A DNA stretch of 64,000 nt, taken from NCBI GenBank assembly GCA_965203135.1, contig CBDBBO010000001.1:434001-498000 (forward strand), read 5' to 3'. Positions 32,561 to 41,934 of the stretch are shown here, piece after piece. Position numbers and translations under genes: made by a program. Below the pieces are notes generated by a model that made no database searches, had not been told where the DNA came from, and saw only the letters and a list, made by a program, of their open reading frames with translations. This DNA is from CATOSD01 sp965203135 (GTDB taxonomy: Bacteria; Chloroflexota; Dehalococcoidia; Lucifugimonadales; CATOSD01). The stretch's first letter is position 1, and each line of letters starts with the position of its first letter.

Positions 32561-35239
32561 ATGCCGACCGTTGGGAGAGTCGCAGCCACAAGAGGCGCTT
32601 TAGCCGGAATCCGGGTCCTCGACTTCACGTGGGTTCGAGCGGGGCCTTGGTGTACCCGCTGGCTGGGAGCGCTGGGCGCTGACGTGATCAAGGTCGAGTG
32701 GCCGCAGAGTCCGAGCACCCGGGGCGCCGTGAACCTCACCGCCCGCTACACGACACCCAACGGCTTGCCGATAAACCTGAACACCAACGGCCACTTCAGC
32801 GACACCAACGCCAATAAGCGAAGCATCACCATAAACACCAAGTCCGAGCGAGGGATCGATCTCATTCGCCGCCTGGTGAGCGTCTCAGACATCGTCATCG
32901 AGAACTTCGCTCACGGGGTCCTGGAGCGGTGGGGGCTCGGCTACGAGGACATGAGAAGGCTCCGGCCCGACATCATCTACCTCTCGATGTCCGGGTTCGG
33001 GCATACGGGGCGGGACCGGGGATACAAGACGATGGGGCCTATTGCCCAGGCCCTGTCCGGCATGACGCACCTGTCCGGACTGCCGGGCGAACCGCCCGCC
33101 GGTTGGGGCTGGTCGTACATGGACGATACCGGCGGCATGTTCGGCGCCATATACGCCCTGAATGCCCTGTATCACCGCAACGTCACCGGCGAGGGGCAGC
33201 ACGTCGACAAGTCCCAGTGGATCAGCGGAGTGGCCCTCAACGGCCCGGTGTTCTTGGACATCCAGGCCAACGGACGCACAACGAACCGGGAGGGGTACCC
33301 GCCGGGCAACCGGAGCCACTGGCCCGGCACGCCCCTGGTGAACAACTACAGGGGCAGGACCGCCGCGCCCCACAACGCCTACAGGACCAGCCCCGGCGAG
33401 TACAACGACTGGTGCGCCATCGCCTGCCTCTCCGACGAGGAGTGGCGAAGCCTGGTGGGTGTGATGGGCTCCCCTTCCTGGGCCGCCCACCGCAAGTTCG
33501 ACACCCTGGAGGGCCGCCTGGAGCACCAGGAGGAGCTGGACCGCGGCATCGAGGCGTGGACCAAGACCCTCGGCAAGTACGAGATCATGGAGCGGTGCCA
33601 GGCGGCGGGGGTGCGCGCGATGCCCGTCCAGAGCAGCCAGGACAGGGTGGATAACGATCCACAGCTTCGATACCGGGAGATATACAGACCGGTGGAACAT
33701 CCGGCGCTGGGTAACTGGCCCCTCCAGAACGCCCCGTTCAAGCTGTCGGAGACGCCGGCGGTCAACAGCCGGCCAGGCCCGCTGATCGGCCAGCACAACA
33801 GCGAGGTGTTCGAAGACCTGTTGGGCATAAGCCGCCAGGAACTGGGTCAAGGCCTGGGGGACGGCACCTTCTGGCCGAAAGACCTGAGCATGGACCCCTA
33901 TCCGTATCTGAAGGAGATGATGGACTCGGCCTCGCCCGTAGAGTGGACCGGATTCGAGGCCGAGCCGAATACCGTCCCGGCGCCAACGGGGACCCGGTCC
34001 CCGGACCCGGCGGGCGCTTACGCGGGCTTGCGCGTGCTGGAGCTTGCCGACGAGACGGGCCAGTGGTGCGGCAAGCTTATGGCCGACTTTGGGGCGGACG
34101 TCATTAAGGTCGAGCCGCCCGGCGGAGAGACCGCCCGGACGGTGGGCCCATTCTACAAGGATGTGCCCAACCCGGACCGGAGCCTGTCTTTCTGGCACTA
34201 CAACACCTCCAAGCGGGGCATCACCCTGGACCTGGAAACCGAGGATGGCCGGCTGCTCTTCCGGCGGCTGGCGGAGAGCGCGGATGTGATTCTGGAGACG
34301 TACCGCCCCGGCTACATGGCCTCATTGGGGTTGGGGTACGAGGACCTGAAGAAGGACAATCCCGGCCTGATAATGTGCTCACTGACGCCCTTCGGTCAGC
34401 GTGGGCCGTGGAAGGACTACCTGACCAGCGACCTGGCGCACCTGGCCGCCGGCGGGCAGATGGCCTCCTGCGGCTACGCCGAGGACGACGTGCCCGGCGC
34501 GCCGCCCATCGCTCCCGGCGGGGGGCAGTCCTGGCACATCGGGAGCCACTTTGCATGCATAGCCATTGGGGCCGCGCTGATGCACCGGACGGCGACCGGC
34601 GTGGGGCAGTACATCGACGCCTCCGTCCACGACGCCTGTGTCCTGACAACCGAAGCGGCGGTGAACCTGTACATCTACGGCAAGAAAGTAGTCCGGCGCC
34701 AGACCGGCCGCCACGCCTCTCCGACGCCCACCCAGACGACGCAACACAGGTGCGCGGACGGGAAGTACGTCAACGTCGCCGCTGAGATACAGCACCGGCT
34801 GACCTCGAACCGCCTGGATGTGCTGGGGGAGTGGATGGACGAAGTTGGACTGTCGCGCGACCTTCTGGATGAGAAGGTGCGGCGCCCCGACGCCATAACC
34901 GATAACGAGCTGTTCCTATATCTCATCGAGAACGTCACCCGCGACGAGGTCTATCGCGGCGGGCAGAAGCGCGGCTTCAACATAGGGGCGGTCTGGTCTC
35001 CCGAAGAAGTGATGAAGGACCGGCACCTCGAGGATCGCGGGTTCTGGGCAGAAGTGGAGTATCCGGAGGTGGGCGAGAGGTTCCGGCACCCCGGTCCCGG
35101 CGCTATCTTCAACGGCTCGCCCTGGCGAATCTCCAGGCGGTCGCCCCTGGTCGGGGAGCACAACCAGGAAGTACTGTGCGGGGAGCTGGGCCTGACCGGA
35201 GCGGAGCTCGCGACCCTGGCCGAGAGGGGCGTCGTCTAG
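32561..35239 (+). CDS. fused tandem family III CoA-transferase
   Basis: 892 residues from ATG 32561; the frame upstream runs through repeats. Two complete CaiB/BaiF domains in one chain: the first begins GIRVLDFTWVRAGPWCTRWL, has GADVIKVEWPQ and the active-site region GEGQHVDKSQW; the second begins about residue 490 with GLRVLELADETGQW, GADVIKVEPPGGE and GVGQYIDASVHD. Family III enzymes are normally about 400-residue subunits forming interlocked dimers, so this chain is probably a covalent dimer. The minus-strand pair at 11970-14332 is an unfused counterpart. Substrates unknown. Confidence 0.9.
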   Translation: MPTVGRVAATRGALAGIRVLDFTWVRAGPWCTRWLGALGADVIKVEWPQSPSTRGAVNLTARYTTPNGLPINLNTNGHFSDTNANKRSITINTKSERGIDLIRRLVSVSDIVIENFAHGVLERWGLGYEDMRRLRPDIIYLSMSGFGHTGRDRGYKTMGPIAQALSGMTHLSGLPGEPPAGWGWSYMDDTGGMFGAIYALNALYHRNVTGEGQHVDKSQWISGVALNGPVFLDIQANGRTTNREGYPPGNRSHWPGTPLVNNYRGRTAAPHNAYRTSPGEYNDWCAIACLSDEEWRSLVGVMGSPSWAAHRKFDTLEGRLEHQEELDRGIEAWTKTLGKYEIMERCQAAGVRAMPVQSSQDRVDNDPQLRYREIYRPVEHPALGNWPLQNAPFKLSETPAVNSRPGPLIGQHNSEVFEDLLGISRQELGQGLGDGTFWPKDLSMDPYPYLKEMMDSASPVEWTGFEAEPNTVPAPTGTRSPDPAGAYAGLRVLELADETGQWCGKLMADFGADVIKVEPPGGETARTVGPFYKDVPNPDRSLSFWHYNTSKRGITLDLETEDGRLLFRRLAESADVILETYRPGYMASLGLGYEDLKKDNPGLIMCSLTPFGQRGPWKDYLTSDLAHLAAGGQMASCGYAEDDVPGAPPIAPGGGQSWHIGSHFACIAIGAALMHRTATGVGQYIDASVHDACVLTTEAAVNLYIYGKKVVRRQTGRHASPTPTQTTQHRCADGKYVNVAAEIQHRLTSNRLDVLGEWMDEVGLSRDLLDEKVRRPDAITDNELFLYLIENVTRDEVYRGGQKRGFNIGAVWSPEEVMKDRHLEDRGFWAEVEYPEVGERFRHPGPGAIFNGSPWRISRRSPLVGEHNQEVLCGELGLTGAELATLAERGVV

Positions 35240-35255
35240 GGACGCCTCTGTCCAA

Positions 35256-35285
35256 TTGTCGCGCCGTTCGCCGCTCTGATACAAT
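35256..35285 (+). promoter_or_regulatory. promoter of the double-GNAT gene
   Basis: TTGTCG, 18 bp, TACAAT, ending about 28 bp before ATG 35313. Confidence 0.5.
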
Positions 35286-35312
35286 TTCGCAAATTCGGAC
35301 CGGGGGTAGTGC

Positions 35313-36218
35313 ATGACGTCGTATGCTCAGATACGGAGCTTCCGCTGGGGGGACATCGAGGACTACAGGCGGCTGTTCAACGACGTCAGCGGGATCACGG
35401 GAACCGATAAGGAGTACGACTCAGAATACATGCGGCAGTTCCTGTCGCTCCCCGCCTGCGACCCGGAAGAGAACTGCTTCGTCGCCGAGCACGATGGCCG
35501 GCTGGTCGGCTTCTCGCTGGTAACGCCCGAGCCGCCCCTGGACCGCGTGGTGGCCAGCAACGGGGTGCTGCCCTCCCACCGCAATCGCGGCACCGGGCCG
35601 CTCCTGCTGAGCGCGTGCATCGAGCGGGCGCGCCAACTGGACGTTTCGCTCATTCACTCCGAGACGCCCGCCCACAACGCCGCGTCACACCACGTCCTCG
35701 AATCCGAAGGGTTCTATCCCGTCAAGCGATTCTGGCAGATGCGCTGGCAGCACGACGACCTCCCGCCGCTGGCTCTGCCCAGCGGCTTTTCTCTGAGGTC
35801 ATTCAGGCTGTGCGAGGACGAGCCGACTTTGACCGCGCTGCAGAACGAGGCCTTCGGTCTCAACTGGGGCTTCTCGCCGAACACCGTCGACCAGATAAGC
35901 GCCCGTGTCCGGGTGAAGCGCTGCGACCCGGAGGGTATCGTGTTCATCGCGAATGACGACGTGGTGGCCGGCTACAACTGGACGCTGCGCTCGGGCCGCA
36001 CGGGCTGGGTGTCGATGACGGGCGTGTCGTCGGCGTTCAGGGGCCGCGGCTTGGGCCAAGCGGTGGTGGTGGCGGGTATGGAGTACCTGCGCTCCAGGGA
36101 CGTGGAGGCGATCGAGCTGGAGGTCGATTACGACAACACTCCCGCGCGGGAACTGTATCTCAAGCTCGGCTTCGAGACCGTGAGCCAGACCCTCTGGTAC
36201 GAGAAGCGGCTCAAGTAG
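35313..36218 (+). CDS. double-domain GNAT acetyltransferase (MshD-like layout)
   Basis: 301 residues with two GNAT domains. The first has SNGVLPSHRNRGTGPLLLSA near 87-106 and the second MTGVSSAFRGRGLGQAVVVA near 234-253, each the acetyl-CoA pyrophosphate loop (Q/RxxGxG/A). The second copy is the better match and probably catalytic. Two-domain GNATs include mycothiol synthase MshD; the acceptor here is unknown. Converges with the DUF502 gene, overlapping it by 8 bp at the 3' ends. Confidence 0.87.
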   Translation: MTSYAQIRSFRWGDIEDYRRLFNDVSGITGTDKEYDSEYMRQFLSLPACDPEENCFVAEHDGRLVGFSLVTPEPPLDRVVASNGVLPSHRNRGTGPLLLSACIERARQLDVSLIHSETPAHNAASHHVLESEGFYPVKRFWQMRWQHDDLPPLALPSGFSLRSFRLCEDEPTLTALQNEAFGLNWGFSPNTVDQISARVRVKRCDPEGIVFIANDDVVAGYNWTLRSGRTGWVSMTGVSSAFRGRGLGQAVVVAGMEYLRSRDVEAIELEVDYDNTPARELYLKLGFETVSQTLWYEKRLK

Positions 36219-36954
36219 GGCGCTGCCAGCCCTTCTTACCTTCCTCTCCCGGAAGCTCCTCTCTCCGGACCGTCTGCAGCGTGTCAGGCATTACGATGCC
36301 GCCCGAGAAGACTACCTTCATCGCGTCCTCTACGCTCAGGTTGGTGTCGGTCACCTCGTCGTCCCTCGCGAACGCGAGCATTCCGGACGTCGGATTGGGG
36401 ATGGTGGGAATGTAGATGGCCAGCAGCTCCGCGTCCGGGTCGCGCGGGTGCACGCATCGCGCCGTCACGAACCCCATGGCCAAAACGCCGGGCCGCGGCC
36501 ACTCGAGGAACACGACACGGCTGAACTGGTGCTGGGAGCCTGCGGAGAGCGAGTCCGCCGCCTGCTGGGCGACCGTGTAGATTCTTCTCGCGACGGGAAT
36601 GCGGGTGAGCACCGCTCTCTGCCATCCGAGGAGTATCTGGCCTATCCGGCTCGCGTACAGCGCCCCAACGGTGTACAACAGCACGATTGCCAGAACTACG
36701 CCTATGCCAGGGCGATCGAATACAGTGTCCGAAATCCAAGGTCCCAGCAGCCCTCCTTCACCCCTGAAGATGTGGTCCAGAAACGTGAAGACTGCACGGA
36801 AGATCAGGAAGGTGACGAGCAGGGGGATGATCGCGAGCAGTCCTGCGCCGATTCGACTCCAGAAGTGGCTCTCAAGGCGCTGATAGAAGGAACGTCGCTC
36901 AGCCGGTGAGTCCTCTTCCCGCCCGGGCGGCGGTCCTCCCTGGTTGGCGTCCAC
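36211..36954 (-). CDS. DUF502 family membrane protein
   Basis: 247 residues. Two membrane helices (GLLAIIPLLVTFLIFRAVF near 38-56 and GIGVVLAIVLLYTVGALYAS near 83-102) followed by DUF502 signatures: LTRIPVARRIYTVAQQ, RVVFLEWPRPGVLAMGFVT and IPTIPNPTSGML. GTG start three bases after the glycosyltransferase stop, so coupled to it. Function unknown; the plant COV family is related. Confidence 0.9.
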   Translation of the reverse strand: MDANQGGPPPGREEDSPAERRSFYQRLESHFWSRIGAGLLAIIPLLVTFLIFRAVFTFLDHIFRGEGGLLGPWISDTVFDRPGIGVVLAIVLLYTVGALYASRIGQILLGWQRAVLTRIPVARRIYTVAQQAADSLSAGSQHQFSRVVFLEWPRPGVLAMGFVTARCVHPRDPDAELLAIYIPTIPNPTSGMLAFARDDEVTDTNLSVEDAMKVVFSGGIVMPDTLQTVRREELPGEEGKKGWQRPT

Positions 36955-36957
36955 TCG

Positions 36958-38178
36958 TCACGTCCTTGCCAGGCTCTCCACCGGCGCCGCGAGCAGCGTT
37001 GAGTACAGCCGCGAGAGGCTGTCCGCCGAAATGCCCCAGCTCATGGTCCGCGCGTGTTCGGCTGCCGCCGCGCCCATCGTCTCCCGCAGAGGAGGATTGC
37101 TCAAGAGCATGTCGATGCGCTGGGCGAACGGCTCCGGGCAGTGCCAGGGGATGAGATAGCCCGTGTGTCCGTCGAGAATGAACGTCTTGAGGCCGCCCAC
37201 TCGCGACGCCACGACGGGCGTGGCGCAGGCCATGGCTTCGAGCGCAACCAGCCCGAAACTCTCCGAGTAAGACGGCAGCACGAAGACGTCGGCCGCGCGA
37301 TAATAGTCGGGCAGATCGGTCTGCTTCAGCGCGCCGGTGAACGTAACCCTTCGGGCGATTCCCAGATCATGCGCGCGCCGCCTCAGCCGTTCCAGCTCAG
37401 CGTCGCGGCCGGGCGTGCCTCCTACTATCAGCAGCCTGGAGTTTGCGGCGTCCAGCATAGACACCGCCTCGATTAGAATGTCCAGCCCTTTCAGCGGCTC
37501 GATCCGTCCCACGTACAGGATCACCGGCTCGTCCGTCAGCCCCAGGCGTTTCCTCGCCTGCGCCCTGTCGCCCGGGCGGAACAGATCCAGGTCGACCCCG
37601 GGCGTCACCACGTGCACCCTCTCGGAGCCCAGTCCGTACAAGCGGCGCAGGTCCTCATTCTCCTGTTCGGTTGATACGACCACACCGTCCACTGCCTCCA
37701 TCACCTCGCCCTCCACCGAGAGGCGCATCTCCGCCTCGTCCTCCGCGGGGTGCGCCCGGAGCTTGGCGAGCGCCAGCGTGTGGAATGTGGTCAGGTGGGG
37801 CACTCGCCACAGCCGGTTGACCTCCATTCCGATGCGTCCGGACAGCCAGTAGTGGCTGTGGATGAGGTCGTATGGACGGCCCTCGGAGCGCACGAAGTCC
37901 AGCAGGTTGTCCACGAATTCGGGGATGTGCCGGAACAGACCCTGCTTGGACTCGGACAGCGGCCCTGCGCCCAAGTGTACGACGCGGGCGCCCTCGCACA
38001 GCTCGACTATCTTATCGTCGTGCGGGTCGTGACGGCGGGTGAACACGTCGACCCGGTGCCCCTTTGCCGCGAGCTCCCTCGCCATCTGCAGCACATAGAC
38101 GTTCATGCCGCCGGTGTCCTTCTCGCCGAGACGCGCCACGGGACACCCGTGAAAGCTCAGGGCCGCCAAGTTTACCAT
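36958..38178 (-). CDS. GT4 glycosyltransferase, MshA-like
   Basis: 406 residues with the two Rossmann domains of GT4 enzymes. N-terminal DTGGMNVYVLQMARELA, IHSHYWLSGRIG and STEQENEDLR resemble MshA and sucrose-phosphate synthase; the C-terminal VGRIEPLKGLDILIEA and Ex7E motif ESFGLVALE bind the nucleotide sugar. MshA joins GlcNAc to inositol-3-phosphate; the presence of an inositol-phosphate synthase in the same window makes this reading attractive, but many Chloroflexota GT4 enzymes look alike. GGAGTGGCTCA precedes ATG. Confidence 0.85.
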   Translation of the reverse strand: MVNLAALSFHGCPVARLGEKDTGGMNVYVLQMARELAAKGHRVDVFTRRHDPHDDKIVELCEGARVVHLGAGPLSESKQGLFRHIPEFVDNLLDFVRSEGRPYDLIHSHYWLSGRIGMEVNRLWRVPHLTTFHTLALAKLRAHPAEDEAEMRLSVEGEVMEAVDGVVVSTEQENEDLRRLYGLGSERVHVVTPGVDLDLFRPGDRAQARKRLGLTDEPVILYVGRIEPLKGLDILIEAVSMLDAANSRLLIVGGTPGRDAELERLRRRAHDLGIARRVTFTGALKQTDLPDYYRAADVFVLPSYSESFGLVALEAMACATPVVASRVGGLKTFILDGHTGYLIPWHCPEPFAQRIDMLLSNPPLRETMGAAAAEHARTMSWGISADSLSRLYSTLLAAPVESLART

Positions 38179-38230
38179 TGAGCCACTCCGATAGGGGAAC
38201 TGCCGGAAGGGGGCGCCGAACGACCGCGCG

Positions 38231-39211
38231 TCAACGGCGCACCGTCAGCCGGTAGACGATCCGGTCCTCCCCGCCAAGGTTGTACTTGTAGCGCTCGGTG
38301 CCGCGTAGAAAGTCGAACTCTTCCCTGCCCACCTCGATGGCGTCCTTGAGCGCGAGCGCCTTGTTGAGAAGTCCAACGCTGAGGGCGGAATAGCCCGGGT
38401 CGTAGCCGCTATTGTATAGCAAATATGAGCCGGCGTAGTCAAAGCAGATGCAGGAGGCGACGCGCTTGCCTTCAACCTCCATGAAGAAGAGCTTGAACTG
38501 GCCTCTCGAGGCCAACTCCCCAGCGACGTCGCGGAAGAAGCGCTCCCGATCTGCCGTCATGAAGTCGTGCTTGTCTTCTCGGCTGGCCCTCATCAGCGAA
38601 AAAAAGTCGCTCATGCTGGCGGCGACCTCGTCGGGGCTGCCGAACGTGTACTGGCGGACGGAACCGGACGCCTCGAGTCGTCGCAGCTTGCGGCGCAGCT
38701 CGTGACGGTCCTTCTTGCGAAGCGACGACACGTACGTGTCCCAACTCTCAGGCAGGCTCTTTCGCGGCGACCTGTCCTCCTCCACGATCTCGACATCCAT
38801 CCCTGCGCCGGTCGCCATCTCCGGCAGCAGATCGAGCGTTGGCGAACCTTCCCTCAGCGACAGCAGATCGAGCGTTCGCCAGCTAAGGTCCTGGAGATAG
38901 TCCCAGAGCACTTCGTAGAAGGCCCGCTCCCTTCCTTGTACCACGAGAAAGTCGTGGTAGTCGAACAGGTCCGTGCCACCCAGGAACGAGATAGCGTCGT
39001 CGGGCCCCTGCGCGAGCGGCGCTATGCCAAGCCGCTGGCCGTTCTCGCACACGCTGAGGATGCGCAGGCTGTCGTCTCCGCCGAAGTGCCGCCACCAGAG
39101 CCGCTGCCAAAGGGGCGTCACGAAGATGGTGTTCGCACCACACAGGGGCAGAATCTCTTCCCACTCGGCCTCGATCCCCTCGAAGCTTTCGACTTGGACG
39201 TCGTAGACCAT
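38231..39211 (-). CDS. CelD/BcsL-like GNAT acyltransferase
   Basis: 326 residues from ATG 39211, behind GGAG; the TTG just before it is less likely. WEEILPLCGANTIFVTPLWQ and SLRKKDRHELRRKLRRLE are hallmarks of the CelD/FemAB-related GNAT group, and KLFFMEVEGKRVASCICFDY is the acetyl-CoA-binding domain. Such proteins act in polysaccharide or cell-surface modification. Lies 52 bp upstream of the glycosyltransferase in the same direction, which supports a surface-glycan role. Confidence 0.85.
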   Translation of the reverse strand: MVYDVQVESFEGIEAEWEEILPLCGANTIFVTPLWQRLWWRHFGGDDSLRILSVCENGQRLGIAPLAQGPDDAISFLGGTDLFDYHDFLVVQGRERAFYEVLWDYLQDLSWRTLDLLSLREGSPTLDLLPEMATGAGMDVEIVEEDRSPRKSLPESWDTYVSSLRKKDRHELRRKLRRLEASGSVRQYTFGSPDEVAASMSDFFSLMRASREDKHDFMTADRERFFRDVAGELASRGQFKLFFMEVEGKRVASCICFDYAGSYLLYNSGYDPGYSALSVGLLNKALALKDAIEVGREEFDFLRGTERYKYNLGGEDRIVYRLTVRR

Positions 39212-39367
39212 CAAGCTGTCTCCAAAGGCGGCTCAGGGACACTGCCGGCGCTCGCGGGCCGAGTTGTCGGAACGGGCGCGTGCGGCGGTTCGGCAGGAGT
39301 TATCGGGAAACACGTGAAGAGGACCGGCGCCAGGGACCCACTGGAACGGACGACTGCTGTTGAGCCT

Positions 39368-40423
39368 CTACACAAAAGCCAGCGCTCGCTCGACCGCTTC
39401 CAACTCGGCGGGGAACTCTTCCATGACGGGGGCGTTTGTCTGCTCGGCGACGTCGGGGTCCTTCAGTCCGGAGCCCGTGATGATGCAGACGACCCGCCTA
39501 CCCTCGAACGACTCGCCCTGCCTGGCGCGCCTGATAAGCCCGGCGACGGAGGCCGCGGAAGCCGGTTCGCAAAAGATACCCTCTCGTTTGGCCATGAGAT
39601 GATACGCCTCGATGATGTCATCGTCGCTGACCATGCCGATGTCTCCGCCCGACTCGTCCCTCGCTTGCAGAGCGCCCTTCCAGCTCGCCGGGCTGCCCAC
39701 TCTGATGGCTGACGCAACGGTCTCGGGGTTGTCGACGCGCTCACCTCTCACTATAGGCGCGGCCCCCTCCGCCTGCACACCCATCATCTTCGGCCTCGAC
39801 GACGCCCACCCCATCGAGTGCGCCTCCTTGAAGCCCAGCCAGTAAGCGGTGATGTTTCCGGCGTTGCCGACCGGAACGAAGACCTCGTCCGGCGCGCCAC
39901 CCAAATCGTCGACGACTTCGAACGCTGCCGTCTTCTGCCCCTGTATCCGATGAGGATTGATGGAGTTCACCACCACCAGGGGAAGGCGCTCGGAGAGCAC
40001 CCTGACGAGCTTCAGCGCGCTGTCGAAGGTGCCGTCGATGAGCGCGATTCGCGCGCCGTATGCCACGGCCTGGGTCAGCTTCCCCCTCGCCACGTTGCCC
40101 TTGGGCACCAGCACGGTCGTAGCCATGCCACAGTAGGCGCCGTAGGCCGCCGCCGATGCGCTGGTGTTGCCGGTGGATGCACAAACGATACTCTCGCATT
40201 CGGCCTCCATCGCCTTCGCCACCGCGACAACCATGCCCCTGTCCTTGAACGAGCCCGTGGGGTTGCAGCCCTCAAGTTTGAAGTAGAGTTCGCCGCAGCC
40301 GGTTATTCCTTCGATGGCGCGCGACCTGACGAGCGGCGTATCACCCTCGCCCAGGCTGAGAATTGGTGTCGATTCGTTTACCGGCAGGAATTCCCGGTAT
40401 CTTTCGAGCACTCCCTGCTTCAT
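39368..40423 (-). CDS. thrC: threonine synthase
   Basis: Converts O-phosphohomoserine to threonine with PLP. 351 residues from ATG 40423, the usual size; an in-frame extension to 40540 adds a low-complexity leader. PLP Lys in NPTGSFKDRGM near residue 58, phosphate loop VGNAGNITAYW, STGNTSASAAAYGA, and a C-terminal GSGLKDPD. Stands alone between the CelD-like gene and the divergent CvpA gene. Confidence 0.94.
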   Translation of the reverse strand: MKQGVLERYREFLPVNESTPILSLGEGDTPLVRSRAIEGITGCGELYFKLEGCNPTGSFKDRGMVVAVAKAMEAECESIVCASTGNTSASAAAYGAYCGMATTVLVPKGNVARGKLTQAVAYGARIALIDGTFDSALKLVRVLSERLPLVVVNSINPHRIQGQKTAAFEVVDDLGGAPDEVFVPVGNAGNITAYWLGFKEAHSMGWASSRPKMMGVQAEGAAPIVRGERVDNPETVASAIRVGSPASWKGALQARDESGGDIGMVSDDDIIEAYHLMAKREGIFCEPASAASVAGLIRRARQGESFEGRRVVCIITGSGLKDPDVAEQTNAPVMEEFPAELEAVERALAFV

Positions 40424-40781
40424 CTTGCACCTAACGGTACGGCCCCGGAGGCGTGCGCCGCCGGACCCTATGTCATCTGGGGTCGCATCAACGGACCAAG
40501 CGGGCGCTTGCGGTGCCTTGTTGGAACGCCGTCCGGCCACGCCTGAATATGCCTCTCCGTCATGCTCATCTCCGATACTGTGCGATACGGCACAGGCGGC
40601 TACACCGGCGCCGCCTACAGCATACCCGACAAGGGCCTCGCGCGTCTATCTCAGGCGGCATCGCGAAGCCACGCCGAGCGGTTTGCACACCCCCGGATCA
40701 ACTCGATTCGCGTCCCGATTTCGTCTTTCCCGCCCCCGACGGCCTTGTGGTAGACTGTCTGCGAACTCGGAGGAAGCGGAC
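40424..40781. other. 358-bp divergent spacer between thrC and the CvpA gene
   Basis: I see no gene here; open frames crossing it look accidental. On the plus strand TGGTAGACT (40748-40756) is a possible extended -10 for the CvpA gene, followed by GGAGGAAG. Confidence 0.35.
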
Positions 40782-41390
40782 TTGAACTGGATCGACATCG
40801 TATTCGTAGTCGTGCTGGTGTTCGGGGCCATTATCGGGCTTCGTACCGGGCTGATCGGCGCTGCCGTCATTGCCGTCGCCCTGGTAATCGGCTGGTATCT
40901 GGCCGGGCTGATTTCGCCCGCCGTCGGCGACTTGTTCGAAGGCGCTCGGACAGTCAAAACCATCATCACTACGCTCCTCTACGTACTGCTGATGTCGATC
41001 GCGCTTGCCATCGCGGAGAACGTCGCCAAGTGGGTGAAGCGCCTGTCCGCGGTCGCGACGTTCGGCTTGTCGTCGTTCGCCGACCGGCTGGGCGGCGCGA
41101 TACTCGGCCTGGTCATAGGCTTTATCCTGGCGTCGGCCCTTCTGCTCGCGCTGGTCCGTGCGACCTACGACACGGAAGTGCCCAGCGAGGGAGTAGCGGG
41201 TGCCGCCGTAGCAAGGATCCCAAACGTCGTAGATACCCGGATCGCTGTGGAAGACGCGGTCGCCGACTCGGCCATCGCCCCCACCGTCATCAGGGTGTAC
41301 ACTCATCTGCCGGGCAACGCGCTCGGCCTGGTCCCCGACGACTTCATGGTGTCGCTGGAGACTCTGGAGGACAGGATAGAGGCACGGTAA
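40782..41390 (+). CDS. CvpA family membrane protein
   Basis: 202 residues from TTG 40782, which is placed well behind GGAGGAAG; the longer frame to 40314 has no such site. Four membrane helices: WIDIVFVVVLVFGAIIGL, LIGAAVIAVALVIGWYLAGL, IITTLLYVLLMSIALAIAE and AILGLVIGFILASALLLALV. The CvpA fold was named for colicin V production in E. coli; its general function is uncertain. The soluble tail carries no catalytic motif. Confidence 0.85.
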   Translation: MNWIDIVFVVVLVFGAIIGLRTGLIGAAVIAVALVIGWYLAGLISPAVGDLFEGARTVKTIITTLLYVLLMSIALAIAENVAKWVKRLSAVATFGLSSFADRLGGAILGLVIGFILASALLLALVRATYDTEVPSEGVAGAAVARIPNVVDTRIAVEDAVADSAIAPTVIRVYTHLPGNALGLVPDDFMVSLETLEDRIEAR

Positions 41391-41412
41391 CAGGTCTCAA
41401 GCGCCGAATCAG

Positions 41413-41934
41413 GTGATATGCAGCGTGTCGCTTAACTCGCCTGTTTTGATTCTCAATCAAAACTATCAGCCACTCAACATCTGCACGGCCAGGCGCGCAG
41501 TGGTGCTGCTCGGAAACGGCAAGGCGGAGATGCTGGTGGACGGACGGGACATCGTGCGAACCGTGTCCAGCGCGTTTCAGTTGCCGTCGGTCATTCGGCT
41601 CGTCTACATGGTCAAGCGGCCCATGGTCACCCGCCGGCTCTCACGCCGCGCGGTGTTCTACAGGGACGCCTTTACCTGCCAGTACTGCGGCACCGAGACG
41701 AAGAACCTGACGCTGGACCACATCAAGCCCCGCTCTCAGAAGGGGCCGCACGTGTGGGAAAACGTGGTGAGCGCCTGCATACCCTGCAACCATCGCAAGG
41801 CGGGAAGAACGCCGCAGCAGGCTAACATGCGCCTGCTGCGCGTGCCACGGCCGATGAAGCCGAACCCCTACTACCTGTTCCACCACAGGCAGATACTCGA
41901 CGAGTGGCGCGAATTCATCCCCTGGGTTGACTAG
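41413..41934 (+). CDS. HNH endonuclease
   Basis: 173 residues from GTG 41413 (GTG 41425 is an alternative). The N-terminal LILNQNYQPLNICTARRAVVLL is a conserved companion segment of stand-alone HNH proteins. The HNH core has CQYCG, LTLDHIKPRSQKG, WENVVSACIPCNHRKAGRTP with His, Asn and His ligands. Such single genes are common in Chloroflexota and Actinobacteria, with unknown target. Overlaps glyA tail to tail by 4 bp. Confidence 0.92.
   Translation: MICSVSLNSPVLILNQNYQPLNICTARRAVVLLGNGKAEMLVDGRDIVRTVSSAFQLPSVIRLVYMVKRPMVTRRLSRRAVFYRDAFTCQYCGTETKNLTLDHIKPRSQKGPHVWENVVSACIPCNHRKAGRTPQQANMRLLRVPRPMKPNPYYLFHHRQILDEWREFIPWVD

Noticed and set aside
32885..34198. 437-codon open frame on the minus strand
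   Set aside because: Antisense to the fused CoA-transferase; no domain seen.
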